Assembly: GCA_902523435.1 (NCBI GenBank)
Contig: CABYZM010000005.1
Coordinates: forward strand, 1 to 54,971
Reading direction: 5' to 3'
Source of the DNA: an uncultured SAR116 cluster alpha proteobacterium
GTDB taxonomy: Bacteria; Pseudomonadota; Alphaproteobacteria; Puniceispirillales; Puniceispirillaceae
DNA: 54,971 bases
Positions within the stretch are counted from its first letter, which is position 1, and every line of letters starts with the position of its first letter. Under the pieces are notes generated by a model. The model ran no database searches. It saw only the letters and a list, made by a program, of their open reading frames with translations, and was not told the origin of the DNA. Below are positions 18,488 through 26,850 of the stretch, one piece after another. Made by a program: the position numbers and the translations under genes.

Positions 18488-18898
18488 TTACTTCTTGGGC
18501 GGCCTTTTTTCAAAACTAGGCAGTCCACTGGGTAAATAATGATAAGGCTGCAAGTCACAGGTAAATATTGCAGCTTTCGCCTCAAATGTGCTTGGATCGT
18601 CCAATGTTCCGACCTTCACTATCATTGAATTAGGACGAGATGGACTTTCCGTTCCAATTGCTGTTCCGCATTTATCACAAAAATGACGCGTGACTGGCGT
18701 TTCCAGATCTTTTCTGGAAAATGTAGTTACATGTCCTGAACTGTAACTAAATGAATCTTTGGGAAATACCATAACAATATTTGGATTACCACCTGTAATA
18801 TACTGGCATTCCCTGCAATGACATTGAAAAGCAGTTTCTGGCTCAGAACTAATTTCATATCTAATATTTTGGCAATAACACCCACCAGAAATTTTCAT
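18488..18898 (-). CDS. GFA-family zinc protein (glutathione-dependent formaldehyde-activating enzyme/CENP-V fold)
   Basis: A 136-residue protein with the complete GFA zinc pattern: Cys in 'GGCYCQNIRYEI', 'CHCRECQYITGG', and 'FCDKCGTAIGTES'. The C-terminal 'GTLDDPSTFEAKAAIFTCDL' is usual for the family. Members are called formaldehyde-activating enzymes, but most have no demonstrated substrate. It stands alone between two repeat-bearing gaps. The start ATG at 18898 makes a typical full-length protein. Confidence 0.88.
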   Translation of the reverse strand: MKISGGCYCQNIRYEISSEPETAFQCHCRECQYITGGNPNIVMVFPKDSFSYSSGHVTTFSRKDLETPVTRHFCDKCGTAIGTESPSRPNSMIVKVGTLDDPSTFEAKAAIFTCDLQPYHYLPSGLPSFEKRPPKK

Positions 18899-18980
18899 TA
18901 CTCCACCTCTGTTATCTGTTTGATAAGTTTCTCAAATTGAATGAGTTTTGCAAGCTGCAAAAATCTATCGAAAAAAGAAA

Positions 18981-19007
18981 TGGGTGCAGAATAGGCATTG
19001 AACCCAC
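18981..19007. repeat. tRNA-3'-end-like remnant (possible attachment-site scar)
   Basis: Read on the minus strand, this holds a T-arm-like GGGTTCAA followed 8 nt later by TTCTGCACCC, resembling the end of a tRNA. A similar arrangement occurs at 39057-39080, also roughly 100 nt ahead of a separator repeat. There is no complete tRNA here. The similarity is short, so an integrase attachment-site scar is only a suggestion. Confidence 0.3.
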
Positions 19008-19074
19008 AAAACAAAATTAGTTAGATTTCTCTATGGCCTTGATCTAATGGACTAGGGCTGTAAGCTAACTAGTC

Positions 19075-19135
19075 TGCGTTGGCGGCCCGTGGTCCTTCGA
19101 TAGGTTGGCTGAAATTCCGGACTGTGGTTTGTTCA
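19075..19135 (+). repeat. separator repeat copy G with promoter-like end
   Basis: A degenerate member of the dispersed separator family. It retains the 3' part: CCCGTGGTCCTTCGATAGG, then TTGGCT (19105-19110), 17 nt, and TTTGTT (19128-19133). The promoter-like boxes point toward the FAH-family gene that starts 35 nt later. The hairpin part is decayed. Confidence 0.6.
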
Positions 19136-19167
19136 CAGAGTTTGTATATAACAGTAGGTAAAATATA

Positions 19168-20316
19168 TTGCATTCGGATATTTTGAAACTGCCATCTTCT
19201 GGAACTTATTTGGGTCGTGTCTGGAACCCAGCATTCTCGGGGCCGAGCATTGTTACAGTTAGAAATCGCAGAGTAGTAGATTTAACTTCTAAGGATGCAC
19301 CCCTTTCTTGTGATATTTGTGAAATGGAAGATCCTGTTGGTTTCATTAGATCAACTGTTGGGTTGGACTTAGGGGACATAGATGAGATTTCTGCTAACCC
19401 TGTTGAACTAGATAAATTACATTTTTTGGCGCCTTGTGATTTGCAAGCTGTTAAAGCTTGTGGGGTTACCTTTGCAGGTTCAATGGTCGAAAGAGTTATT
19501 GAAGAAAAAGCTGCTGGAGATCCATTAAGGGCCGAAGCAATTCGCCAAAGAGTGGGTGCTAAAATTGGTGAAAGCCTGATGAATATAGTGCCTGGATCAA
19601 AAAAGGCAGAAAACGTAAAATCTTCGTTAATTGATGAGGGACTTTGGAGCCAATATTTAGAGGTGGGGATTGGGCCCGATGCTGAAGTGTTTTCAAAATG
19701 TCAGGTCCTGGCCTCTGTTGGAAACAATGCGAATGTGGGCCTCCATCCTTCGTCAAAATGGAACAATCCAGAACCTGAAATTGTTTTAGCAGTTAGCTCA
19801 AAAGGAAAAATTGTTGGCTGCACATTAGGAAACGACGTCAATTTGAGAGATGTTGAAGGGCGCTCAGCACTACTTTTATCAAAAGCAAAAGACAATAACG
19901 CATCTTCTTCAATAGGACCCCTTATAAGACTTTTTGATGAAACCTTTGACTTAACGTCTGTAAGAAACGCCGAACTGAAGCTGAAAGTGGAAGGGGAAGA
20001 TGGCTTTATATTGAATGGGTCATCTTCTATGCAAGAAATTAGTCGAGACCCTGTAGACCTAGTCAAGCAAACAATTGGAGAGCATCATCAATACCCTGAT
20101 GGTTTTATGCTTTATTTAGGCACCTTATTTGCTCCAACTAAAGATCGAGATGAGGTGGGTGGAGGTTTTACGCATAAAATTAACGACAAGGTTACAATAA
20201 GCTGTGACGATATAGGCATTTTAACAAACCAAGTGAAGTATTCCACAGAATGCCAAAAATGGGAATTTGGTATCAGTCGTTTAATGAAGAATTTATCTGA
20301 GAGGCAATTGCTCTAG
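19168..20316 (+). CDS. fumarylacetoacetate hydrolase (FAH)-family protein
   Basis: A 382-residue protein whose C-terminal half is the FAH fold: 'EVGIGPDAEVFSKCQVLASV', 'VGLHPSSKWNNPEPEIVLAV' (metal-binding Glu), 'GCTLGNDVNLRDVEGRSALL' (metal-binding Asp) and 'SKAKDNNASSSIGPLI'. It belongs to the long (~380-390 residue) branch often found with sugar-acid catabolism, where members act as 2-keto-3-deoxy acid dehydratases or hydrolases. It must start at TTG 19168: a stop lies three codons upstream and the next ATG is at residue 52. It is a single-gene module preceded by a promoter-like repeat. Confidence 0.85.
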   Translation: MHSDILKLPSSGTYLGRVWNPAFSGPSIVTVRNRRVVDLTSKDAPLSCDICEMEDPVGFIRSTVGLDLGDIDEISANPVELDKLHFLAPCDLQAVKACGVTFAGSMVERVIEEKAAGDPLRAEAIRQRVGAKIGESLMNIVPGSKKAENVKSSLIDEGLWSQYLEVGIGPDAEVFSKCQVLASVGNNANVGLHPSSKWNNPEPEIVLAVSSKGKIVGCTLGNDVNLRDVEGRSALLLSKAKDNNASSSIGPLIRLFDETFDLTSVRNAELKLKVEGEDGFILNGSSSMQEISRDPVDLVKQTIGEHHQYPDGFMLYLGTLFAPTKDRDEVGGGFTHKINDKVTISCDDIGILTNQVKYSTECQKWEFGISRLMKNLSERQLL

Positions 20317-20458
20317 CTACATCAAATCTACCGAGCACCTAAAACCAACAATCATTATCGTAATCTATAGCCTATCTCATTTTGAACAAACATTTACCAA
20401 AATATTGCCTAAAGTTTTCATTAAAAAGAGAGAATAGTAGTTGTCCTCCTTGAACTTT

Positions 20459-20488
20459 GGGCTGCCTTCGTGCAGCCCATTTTTATTT
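20459..20488 (+). terminator. rho-independent terminator-like hairpin
   Basis: GGGCTGC (20459-20465), loop CTTCGT and GCAGCCC (20472-20478) are followed by ATTTTTATTT. This is a good terminator for rightward transcription from the FAH-family gene, which ends 140 nt upstream. Its left arm is also retained at the edge of the inverted copy at 54960, so it belongs to the larger repeat. Confidence 0.6.
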
Positions 20489-20625
20489 AAAAACATTTTT
20501 TTGATAAAAGAATCTCGCAGATTACTCTGCGAGGCATAGTCTTTGCTTAAGGGAGGATGTGACACTGGGTCATCCTCAACAATCCAATCAGTCCAACGGC
20601 TCAGTGTCACACACTTTTAATAGAG
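20459..20625 (-). repeat. inverted hairpin element, copy 1 (candidate small RNA or mobile repeat)
   Basis: This fills much of the roughly 500-nt gap between the FAH and FkbM genes. On the minus strand it begins with CTCTATTAAAAG, then a perfect 10-bp stem TGTGACACTG/CAGTGTCACA (20602-20611 with 20558-20567), a linker CATCCTCCCTTAAGC rich in pyrimidine (anti-Shine-Dalgarno-like), then CTCGCAGA/TCTGCGAG (20514-20533) followed by a T-rich run. A closely similar copy lies in opposite orientation at 54816-54971. A short open frame crosses it on the minus strand, but the differences between copies do not favour codon third positions. Confidence 0.6.
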
Positions 20626-20821
20626 AAAACTCTCATTATTTAGCCTTCGCCTTATAACTTTTTGAAATTGGTTTTTTGCCAGTTGGATTGAGAGTAAAGG
20701 CTGTTACCTGTCTAAATTTAATTAGTTGAAGTAAGGAGACTGCAAAACAATTGCATGTTGCACTGTCGTCGGTGCTATGCTGTATATGCATGCTGAAGAA
20801 TTTTTTACAGTTGAGAATAAA

Positions 20822-21754
20822 ATGGTTTGGTGGCGCCGCAAAAAATTGAAGATCGAAACCTTTTGGTTTCGGATGGTTAAGTTTTTCTATTCGTTTCAAG
20901 CCAATAATTATAGAAAAGAAAACTATTTTTTTAACGCCACAATGGTAAATGTAAAAGAGGCAAATAGAAAAAGCATCGATCTAAGTGATGCAATTGTTAA
21001 ATGTTCTTTTAAAGACAAGGATTACTTGCTCCACTCCACTCCTACGAGTTTAATTCAAAACTATGCCCACAAATATGGCGTTTGGGAGCCAGACCTCGCC
21101 AATTTTATCTATTGCATGCTTCAAAACCAAAATCAAAGTGGTTTATTTATAGATATCGGAGCAAATGTTGGCGCTACAACCATCCCACAAGCTTTAAATT
21201 TTCCTTGTCTAAATTTCTTGTGTATTGAGGCTCATCCAACAGTTTTTAAGGCATTAAAAACAAACATTGAATTGAATTCGTTGGATAATATTTGTTGTAT
21301 TAATGGCGCTGTATCGAATAGAGCTAATGGAAATAAATTAAAATTTTATGCACAGAGATCCGATGCCAATAATTTAGGTTTATCATCACTACATCTGAAT
21401 GATGACATCGAAGATTATGACGTTTTGTCGGTTGAAAGCATAAAAGTTGATAGTCTTAACGAAGCTAATAGTGGCAAGGTATTAATGATTAAAGTCGATA
21501 CGCAAGGAAGTGAGTTAGATGTGCTCCAATCATGCCTCAACATTATAAGGCAAAATCATCCGATCATCATATTTGAATTTGAAGAAGGTTACCACGACGA
21601 CCCTCAAAAAATGAGAAAAGACATAACTAAATTTTTTGATGAGCTAAAATATAAACTTTATACTGTCCCAAAATCAGAAAACGTTATGTTTCGATTGCGC
21701 CTTGATAATTACTACCGGGGAGATATCGTCGCTGTTCCAAATAAAGGCCATTGA
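20822..21754 (+). CDS. FkbM-family SAM-dependent methyltransferase
   Basis: A methyltransferase of about 310 residues. The SAM-binding motif is 'LFIDIGANVGATTIPQAL', followed by 'FLCIEAHPTVFKALKTNIEL' and later 'VLMIKVDTQGSELDVLQSCL', the classic FkbM pattern. It probably O-methylates a sugar or lipid-linked glycan. I start at the ATG 20822 (weak GAGA upstream); ATGs at 20777 and 20876 are possible. Codon use is markedly AT-rich and it has no polysaccharide neighbours, which suggests horizontal arrival. Confidence 0.85.
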   Translation: MVWWRRKKLKIETFWFRMVKFFYSFQANNYRKENYFFNATMVNVKEANRKSIDLSDAIVKCSFKDKDYLLHSTPTSLIQNYAHKYGVWEPDLANFIYCMLQNQNQSGLFIDIGANVGATTIPQALNFPCLNFLCIEAHPTVFKALKTNIELNSLDNICCINGAVSNRANGNKLKFYAQRSDANNLGLSSLHLNDDIEDYDVLSVESIKVDSLNEANSGKVLMIKVDTQGSELDVLQSCLNIIRQNHPIIIFEFEEGYHDDPQKMRKDITKFFDELKYKLYTVPKSENVMFRLRLDNYYRGDIVAVPNKGH

Positions 21755-21916
21755 GCTGGATGCAACAATCTTTTGCACAAAAAAGCAATATTCAATGCCC
21801 CAAAGCATAAGTATACTCAAGATTTAATGAACTTAACGCCAAAATTTGAGCAGTAGGACAAACCATTTTAACTCTAAAAAACATCAATATTGATGTTCTG
21901 TTTGGGATAAAAAGGC

Positions 21917-22101
21917 GTAGTTGAGATCCAGTCCAATACAAACTTTAGCTCGTATTGGTAGTGTGTCCTCTTGGGCGGTAAATCCTTGCCGGTCCCATAC
22001 CCTCAGGGGGACACTCCCTTGAAACTCAACTACAATGTCACCGTAACAGTAATTGGTGACTTTAGAAGTGCTGATTTGTGCAGAACGTTTCACTGACTGA
22101 A
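21917..22101. repeat. structured direct repeat, copy 2 (candidate noncoding RNA)
   Basis: Lies in the 418-nt gap between FkbM and DUF1330. GTAGTTGAG (21917-21925) pairs with CTCAACTAC (22023-22031). Inside, GTGTCC (21961) pairs with GGACAC (22007), and TTGGGCGGTAA with TTGCCGGTCCC. Downstream the block AGAAGTGCTGATTTG and GTTTCACTGACTGAAA match copy 1 with scattered changes. The stems persist although much of the sequence differs, which is expected of a functional RNA or of a structured mobile repeat. Confidence 0.6.
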
Positions 22102-22172
22102 ATTTTATGCAGCTTGTGTCTGGTCTTTTCAAAACAATAAGCTTTTTACTCAAATTTTATGGAGAGCGTTAA

Positions 22173-22466
22173 ATGGCAAAAGGTTACATGATTAGTGCGC
22201 ATAGAAGCGCTGCTGACCCAGAAAAAGCATCAGCCTATCGGGAGTTGGCCATACCTGCTTTGTTATCGATGGGAGGAAAATTCTTGTCTTCGGGTGGTAG
22301 AGTTGTTGCAAAAGAAAACGGCTTGGCTGAGCGCACAATTCTCATTGAATTCGAGAGTTTTGAGGCCGCAGTGAACGCTTATGAAAGTGAGGCTTATCAA
22401 AAGGCTCTGAAACTATTGAGCGGAGGAGCTGACAGAGATGTAAGACTATTTGAAGGCATTGATTGA
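22173..22466 (+). CDS. DUF1330 domain protein
   Basis: A 97-residue protein of the DUF1330 family, a dimeric alpha-beta barrel fold. 'KGYMISAHRSAADPEKASAY', 'GGKFLSSGGRVVAKEN' and 'IEFESFEAAVNAYESEAYQ' are characteristic. No reaction is firmly known. It begins 72 nt after the structured repeat copy 2, and GGAGAG lies just before the ATG. It converges with the sulfurtransferase gene. Confidence 0.88.
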   Translation: MAKGYMISAHRSAADPEKASAYRELAIPALLSMGGKFLSSGGRVVAKENGLAERTILIEFESFEAAVNAYESEAYQKALKLLSGGADRDVRLFEGID

Positions 22467-22495
22467 GTTTAAGAGTATTTATATTTTAATTGAAA

Positions 22496-23398
22496 TTAAA
22501 CGTTTATTGGAAGAGTTTCATCCAAAGCCCACTCACTCATTGAATTGTCATAAATTTTTAAATTCTTAAACCCCAGCTGGTAAAGTATAAAGGCGTCAAG
22601 TGTAGCGGCTATCCCACCTCCGCAGTAATTTACAATGATATTATCCTTTGTTATCCCCATACTCTCTATAAGCTCTTGTGCCTTTTCAAATGAGATAAAC
22701 TTTTCAGAATCCTCCTGAACAAATTTGTGAAAGGGAATGTTTAAGCTTCTTGGAATGTGACCCGGACGCCCATACCGTTTGCTCAAACCATTATGAATAT
22801 CTTTTGTGAGAGCATTGATTAGGATGTGATCATTTGCGTTGATTGCTTCTAAAACATATTCTTTGTCTACAAAAATATCTTCTTTTAAATCCAAATTAAA
22901 ATCGGCTGGCGGAAACACAGTTATTCTAGTCTCTGTTGGAAGGCCTAAGTTTAGCCACTCTTGGAATCCGCCATTAAGTATGCTTACTTTTTTGTAACCA
23001 ACAACGTATAGCATCCACCAAAATCTCGTAGCCCATTGAATTCCATTCCGGGAATAAAGTATGACATGGCTATTATTGCCGACACCTTCGTTTTGAAAAG
23101 CGACTGCCAGTTCTGTCAACTCTGGGAGTGTAAAACTGTATGCGCTTCCTTTTTTTGAAAAACTATTTTGCAAGTCCAAGAAAGCTGAGTTAGGTATGTG
23201 GGCTTTTTTGTGCTCTGGCAATCCGCTAACTACATCATACGGCTTGGTAGGATGGTCGTCTGTATAGTTTAAAAAAGTCGAACAATCAAAAATGCGAACA
23301 TTAGCATTATGGAGGTTTGAATTTAACCAAACACAATCCACTATTGATGATCGACTCCGATAAAAAGAACTATGTTTTGAATTCATGCAAAAAGACAT
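22496..23398 (-). CDS. sulfurtransferase (thiosulfate/3-mercaptopyruvate type, two rhodanese domains)
   Basis: A 300-residue protein with two rhodanese domains. The first carries 'NVRIFDCSTFLN', 'HKKAHIPNSAFLDLQ' and 'GIQWATRFWWML' with no catalytic Cys. The second carries 'RYGRPGHIPRSLNIPF' and the active-site loop 'IIVNYCGGGIAATLDAF'. The loop starting CGGGIAA is closer to the mercaptopyruvate (CGSG) type than to the thiosulfate type (CRKG). It transfers sulfane sulfur to an acceptor in the cytoplasm. The ATG at 23398 has AGAAG upstream. Confidence 0.88.
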   Translation of the reverse strand: MSFCMNSKHSSFYRSRSSIVDCVWLNSNLHNANVRIFDCSTFLNYTDDHPTKPYDVVSGLPEHKKAHIPNSAFLDLQNSFSKKGSAYSFTLPELTELAVAFQNEGVGNNSHVILYSRNGIQWATRFWWMLYVVGYKKVSILNGGFQEWLNLGLPTETRITVFPPADFNLDLKEDIFVDKEYVLEAINANDHILINALTKDIHNGLSKRYGRPGHIPRSLNIPFHKFVQEDSEKFISFEKAQELIESMGITKDNIIVNYCGGGIAATLDAFILYQLGFKNLKIYDNSMSEWALDETLPINV

Positions 23399-23486
23399 TC
23401 TTCTGCGTCATCGGTTGACCCACACTCTCTGACATCAAAAACTAGAACATCAGAAAATCAAATACTTGCACTTTCATTATTAGAAG

Positions 23487-23665
23487 TTTTGGAGTGAGTG
23501 GAGGGAAGTATGACGCCCCACTCATGCAACAAGAGATACCTGACTCTTCGATATATCAATAGGTTAGCATTTCTGTGGCGTGTGTAAAGTGCCTAATTCT
23601 GGACAACAGCCCAGGTTTGAGGTCCATAACCTGGGAACACTGATTGTATTTGGCAATCATAATTT
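23487..23665. repeat. separator repeat copy H with decayed tRNA-Gly-like scar
   Basis: Lies in the 435-nt gap before the D-aminoacylase gene. 23487-23570 matches 46017-46100 across about 85 nt (tRNA-Gly-end-like part, then CTCATGCAACAA, GATACCTGACT, ATATCAATAG). It is followed by AAAGTGCC, TTCTGGACAACAG and a GATTGTATTTGGCAATC hairpin (from about 23637). The promoter-like 3' end of the family is missing here. The rest of the gap shows nothing I can name. Confidence 0.6.
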
Positions 23666-23833
23666 TCCTAAATTGGGGATAATTGATTTTCTTTGTGAAG
23701 GTGATGGACGCCCTTATTGAGGGGCTTGCCGTTTGTCTTCAGATGAGACAGACTTTGATGTGATGTTGAGGTCAACAGGTATAGAGAATTTTTGGAGTTA
23801 AAATATATTTTCTAATCAGCATGGGGGGTTGTG

Positions 23834-25558
23834 ATGAATAAGCCAGTGGGCCCTGTTCACGATTTAGTCATCCGAAATGGTCAAATTGTTGATGGAACAG
23901 GTGCGGAAGGATTCGAAGGCGATATTGCTATCCGCGACGGTATTATTCGAGAAATTGGCCAAGTTCATGGTCACGGAAAAGAAGAGATTGATGCATCTGG
24001 TCACGTTGTGACCCCTGGTTTTGTAGATATCCATACCCATTATGATGGGCAAGCGATTTGGGATAAACACTTAAAGCCGTCTGCTGTCCACGGGGTAACC
24101 TCTGTTGTTATGGGTAATTGTGGAGTTGGGTTTGCTCCTTGCCGTCCAGATGACCGGAACAAGTTGGTTGAGTTGATGGAAGGTGTCGAAGATATTCCGG
24201 CTCCAGTGATGCACGAGGGCCTTGAATGGTCATGGGAAACTTTTCCAGAATATCTTGATGCATTGGACCGTGGGCAACGAGATACAGATATTTGTGCGTT
24301 GCTCCCTCATGCTGCGGTTCGAGTGTATGTGATGGGAGATCGGGCGATACGACATGAAGCGGCGACCCCTGAAGACATGGACCAAATGAGAAAATTGGCA
24401 GCAGAAGCTTCTCATGCTGGAGCTTTTGGCTTTTCTTCATCACGGACAATTAGTCATAAAAGTAAAAAGGGTGATTTCACTCCCACTTTACGTGCAAATG
24501 AGCTTGAATTAACAGCCATAGCAAAAGGCTTGGCTGATTCTGGTCATGGCTTTATTGAAATGGTCTCTGATTGGGATGAACCTAATCCGGAGGAAGAGTT
24601 TAAGATGTTCCGCCGCGTTGTGGAGGCAAGTGGACGACCTATGGTATTCACCTGTAACCAGCGGCATGATGGGCGCGGCACATTCTGGAAAGACTTAATG
24701 ACTTATGCCAGAGAAGCACGTGACGATGGTCATATCTTAAGACCTGTTGTCGCTCCACGCCCAATCGGTGTAATACTCGGCCTTAACGGCTCCCAAAACC
24801 CTTTTTCTGGAACACCCACATATCGGTCTATCGAGCATTTGCCTCTTGACCAGAGAGTTGAGGCTATGTCTCAACCAAATATACGGGCTAAAATTTTGTC
24901 AGAAGACCCAGTCAAACAAAGTACATTTCCGCTCATACATCGAATCCTGTTTACACAAATGTTTCGACTTGGTTCTCCAGCTAATTATACACCTTCGCCT
25001 GAAGAATCGATTTCAGCTATGGCCCAAAACTTAGGCGTCACTCCACAAGAGATGGCCTATGATATTTTGTTAGAAGACCAGGGACGTGGATTTATATATG
25101 CGCCCTTAGTGAATTATGCGAATTACACAATGGATGCATGTGCAGAAATGCTTGATGACCCATATAGCATAATGGGTCTTGGCGACGGCGGCGCACATGT
25201 GGGGTTTATTCTGGATGCTGGTTACCCGACTTGGTTAATCAGTTATTGGAACCAAACACAGAAACGTTATTCTGTTGAAGAAACTGTGCGCAGACTCACT
25301 TCTGACACTGCAAAAGCTGTTGGATTATTCGACCGTGGACGTGTTGCGGTTGGGTTAAAGGCTGATTTCAACATTATTGATTGGTCATCGGTGAGGGCAG
25401 GAGATCCTTACCTCATATCAGACCTTCCTGCTGGCGGCAGTCGCCTGATGCAGGAAGTCTTTGGTTACAAGGCGACAATCCTGTCTGGAGAGGTAACTTA
25501 TCGTGATGGTGTTGCAACCGGAGCTACGCCCGGAAACCTTGTTCGCAGTCACGCCTAA
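23834..25558 (+). CDS. amidohydrolase, N-acyl-D-amino-acid deacylase (D-aminoacylase) family
   Basis: A 574-residue amidohydrolase. 'GHVVTPGFVDIHTHYDGQAI' carries the metal-binding H-x-H, 'GVTSVVMGNCGVGFAPCRP' the conserved Cys loop of D-aminoacylases, 'AGAFGFSSSRTISHKS', 'FTCNQRHDGRGTFW', and 'LGDGGAHVGFILDAGYPTW' the C-terminal catalytic Asp/His region. It hydrolyses an N-acyl bond or a cyclic amide. GGGGGG lies 5-11 nt before the ATG at 23834; a GTG one codon upstream is possible. It forms a single-gene module between two separator repeats. Confidence 0.88.
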   Translation: MNKPVGPVHDLVIRNGQIVDGTGAEGFEGDIAIRDGIIREIGQVHGHGKEEIDASGHVVTPGFVDIHTHYDGQAIWDKHLKPSAVHGVTSVVMGNCGVGFAPCRPDDRNKLVELMEGVEDIPAPVMHEGLEWSWETFPEYLDALDRGQRDTDICALLPHAAVRVYVMGDRAIRHEAATPEDMDQMRKLAAEASHAGAFGFSSSRTISHKSKKGDFTPTLRANELELTAIAKGLADSGHGFIEMVSDWDEPNPEEEFKMFRRVVEASGRPMVFTCNQRHDGRGTFWKDLMTYAREARDDGHILRPVVAPRPIGVILGLNGSQNPFSGTPTYRSIEHLPLDQRVEAMSQPNIRAKILSEDPVKQSTFPLIHRILFTQMFRLGSPANYTPSPEESISAMAQNLGVTPQEMAYDILLEDQGRGFIYAPLVNYANYTMDACAEMLDDPYSIMGLGDGGAHVGFILDAGYPTWLISYWNQTQKRYSVEETVRRLTSDTAKAVGLFDRGRVAVGLKADFNIIDWSSVRAGDPYLISDLPAGGSRLMQEVFGYKATILSGEVTYRDGVATGATPGNLVRSHA

Positions 25559-25564
25559 AAGGCT

Positions 25565-25642
25565 CACAGTTTAGATAACAGCCCAGGACTTAGGACCGCG
25601 GTTCTTTGATGGGTTGGCAGAGCATCTAGAAAGTGGTTTCAT
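25565..25642 (+). repeat. separator repeat copy F with promoter-like end
   Basis: Begins with TTTAGATAACAGCCCAGGAC (from 25570) and runs through GGACCGCGGTTCTTTGATGG to TTGGCA (25614-25619), 17 nt, TTTCAT (25637-25642). It lies right after the D-aminoacylase stop and 52 nt before the proposed start of the OYE gene, pointing into it. Confidence 0.65.
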
Positions 25643-25693
25643 TGCTCTAAAGTTCTGAATTCTTATTTTTTGTTTATTTTGAAAGTGTTTAGG

Positions 25694-26845
25694 GTGTCAA
25701 TCAACAACCTGTTTAGCCCTGTAAATATAAGAGGCGTCGAGTTTCCAAACAGAATAGTCGTGCCACCAATGTGTCAATATTCTGCACATGAAGGATATGT
25801 AGATGATTGGCATCTAGTGAATTTGGGCCGATTCGCCATGGGTGGTGCCGGATTAATTATAACTGAAGCAACCGCGGTTCAAAAAAAAGGCCGTATAACC
25901 CACGGGTGTACGGGCATTTGGAAAGACGAGCAAATCATTGGTCACTCAAGAATAGCACAATTCATTTTTAGAAACGGATCCATTCCTGGCATCCAACTGG
26001 GACATGCTGGGAGAAAGGCAAGCATGCAAAGGCCATGGTATGGGAATGGTCCTTTAAATGAAGATGATTTTGAGCGTGGAGATATGCCGTGGAATATTGT
26101 TGCACCATCGGCTTGTTCAGTGGGTGAGGGGTGGCAAATTCCTGAAGAGATGTCTGAAGAACAAATTTGTGACTTGGTCGATGATTTTATCGCCGCTGCG
26201 AGGCGAGCTATAAGCGCAGGCTATAAAGTAATCGAGTTACATGGCGCTCATGGTTATTTAATTCATAGCTTCTTATCGCCTGTGAGCAATAAACGGACTG
26301 ACAAATATGGAGGTGACTTAACTGGACGCATGAGGTTGGCAATTGACATCTCAAGTGCTTTGAGACGCTCTATCTCAGATGAAACGCCGTTGTTTTTTAG
26401 AGTTTCCTCAACAGACAATCTTGAAAATGGTTGGTCTATTGAAGATTCAGTGGAACTCGCGAAGGAACTAAAAAAAGTTGGTGTGGATGTAATTGATTGT
26501 TCTTCTGGTGGTATTTCTGGATCTGCGACAGCAGCAGGAGGCAAAAGAATGCCAGGGTATCAGGTCCCTTTTGCAGAAAAAATTAAACAGAACGCTAATA
26601 TAATGACGATGGCAGTTGGTCTAATCACCCACCCAGAACAAGCAAATCAGATTATCAAGAGTGGAAAAGCAGATCTTGTTGCAGTTGCAAGAGAAGCTCT
26701 GTTTAACCCCATGTGGGCTGCACAGGCGGCGCAACATCTTAATCTAGATAAGCAGTTTACACTTTGGCCAAAACAATCTGGGTGGTGGTTAGAGAGACGC
26801 GAAAAATCTTCAGAATTTTACAGTCCAGAGCCAAATAGTGATTGA
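25694..26845 (+). CDS. old yellow enzyme, YqjM/XenA-type NADH:flavin oxidoreductase
   Basis: A single-domain FMN ene-reductase of about 383 residues. 'NRIVVPPMCQYSAHEGYVDD', 'WHLVNLGRFAMGGAGLIITE', 'GIQLGHAGRKAS', 'ELHGAHGYLIHSFLSP' and 'RTDKYGGDLTGRMR' are classic for the YqjM class, including the flavin-tuning Cys in PPMCQYS. It reduces activated C=C bonds. No ATG is available near the N-terminus; GTG at 25694 is my choice, with GTG 25685 or TTG 25670/25679 as alternatives. The VOC gene follows within 5 nt, so the two are coupled. Confidence 0.88.
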   Translation: MSINNLFSPVNIRGVEFPNRIVVPPMCQYSAHEGYVDDWHLVNLGRFAMGGAGLIITEATAVQKKGRITHGCTGIWKDEQIIGHSRIAQFIFRNGSIPGIQLGHAGRKASMQRPWYGNGPLNEDDFERGDMPWNIVAPSACSVGEGWQIPEEMSEEQICDLVDDFIAAARRAISAGYKVIELHGAHGYLIHSFLSPVSNKRTDKYGGDLTGRMRLAIDISSALRRSISDETPLFFRVSSTDNLENGWSIEDSVELAKELKKVGVDVIDCSSGGISGSATAAGGKRMPGYQVPFAEKIKQNANIMTMAVGLITHPEQANQIIKSGKADLVAVAREALFNPMWAAQAAQHLNLDKQFTLWPKQSGWWLERREKSSEFYSPEPNSD

Positions 26846-26850
26846 GTAAG

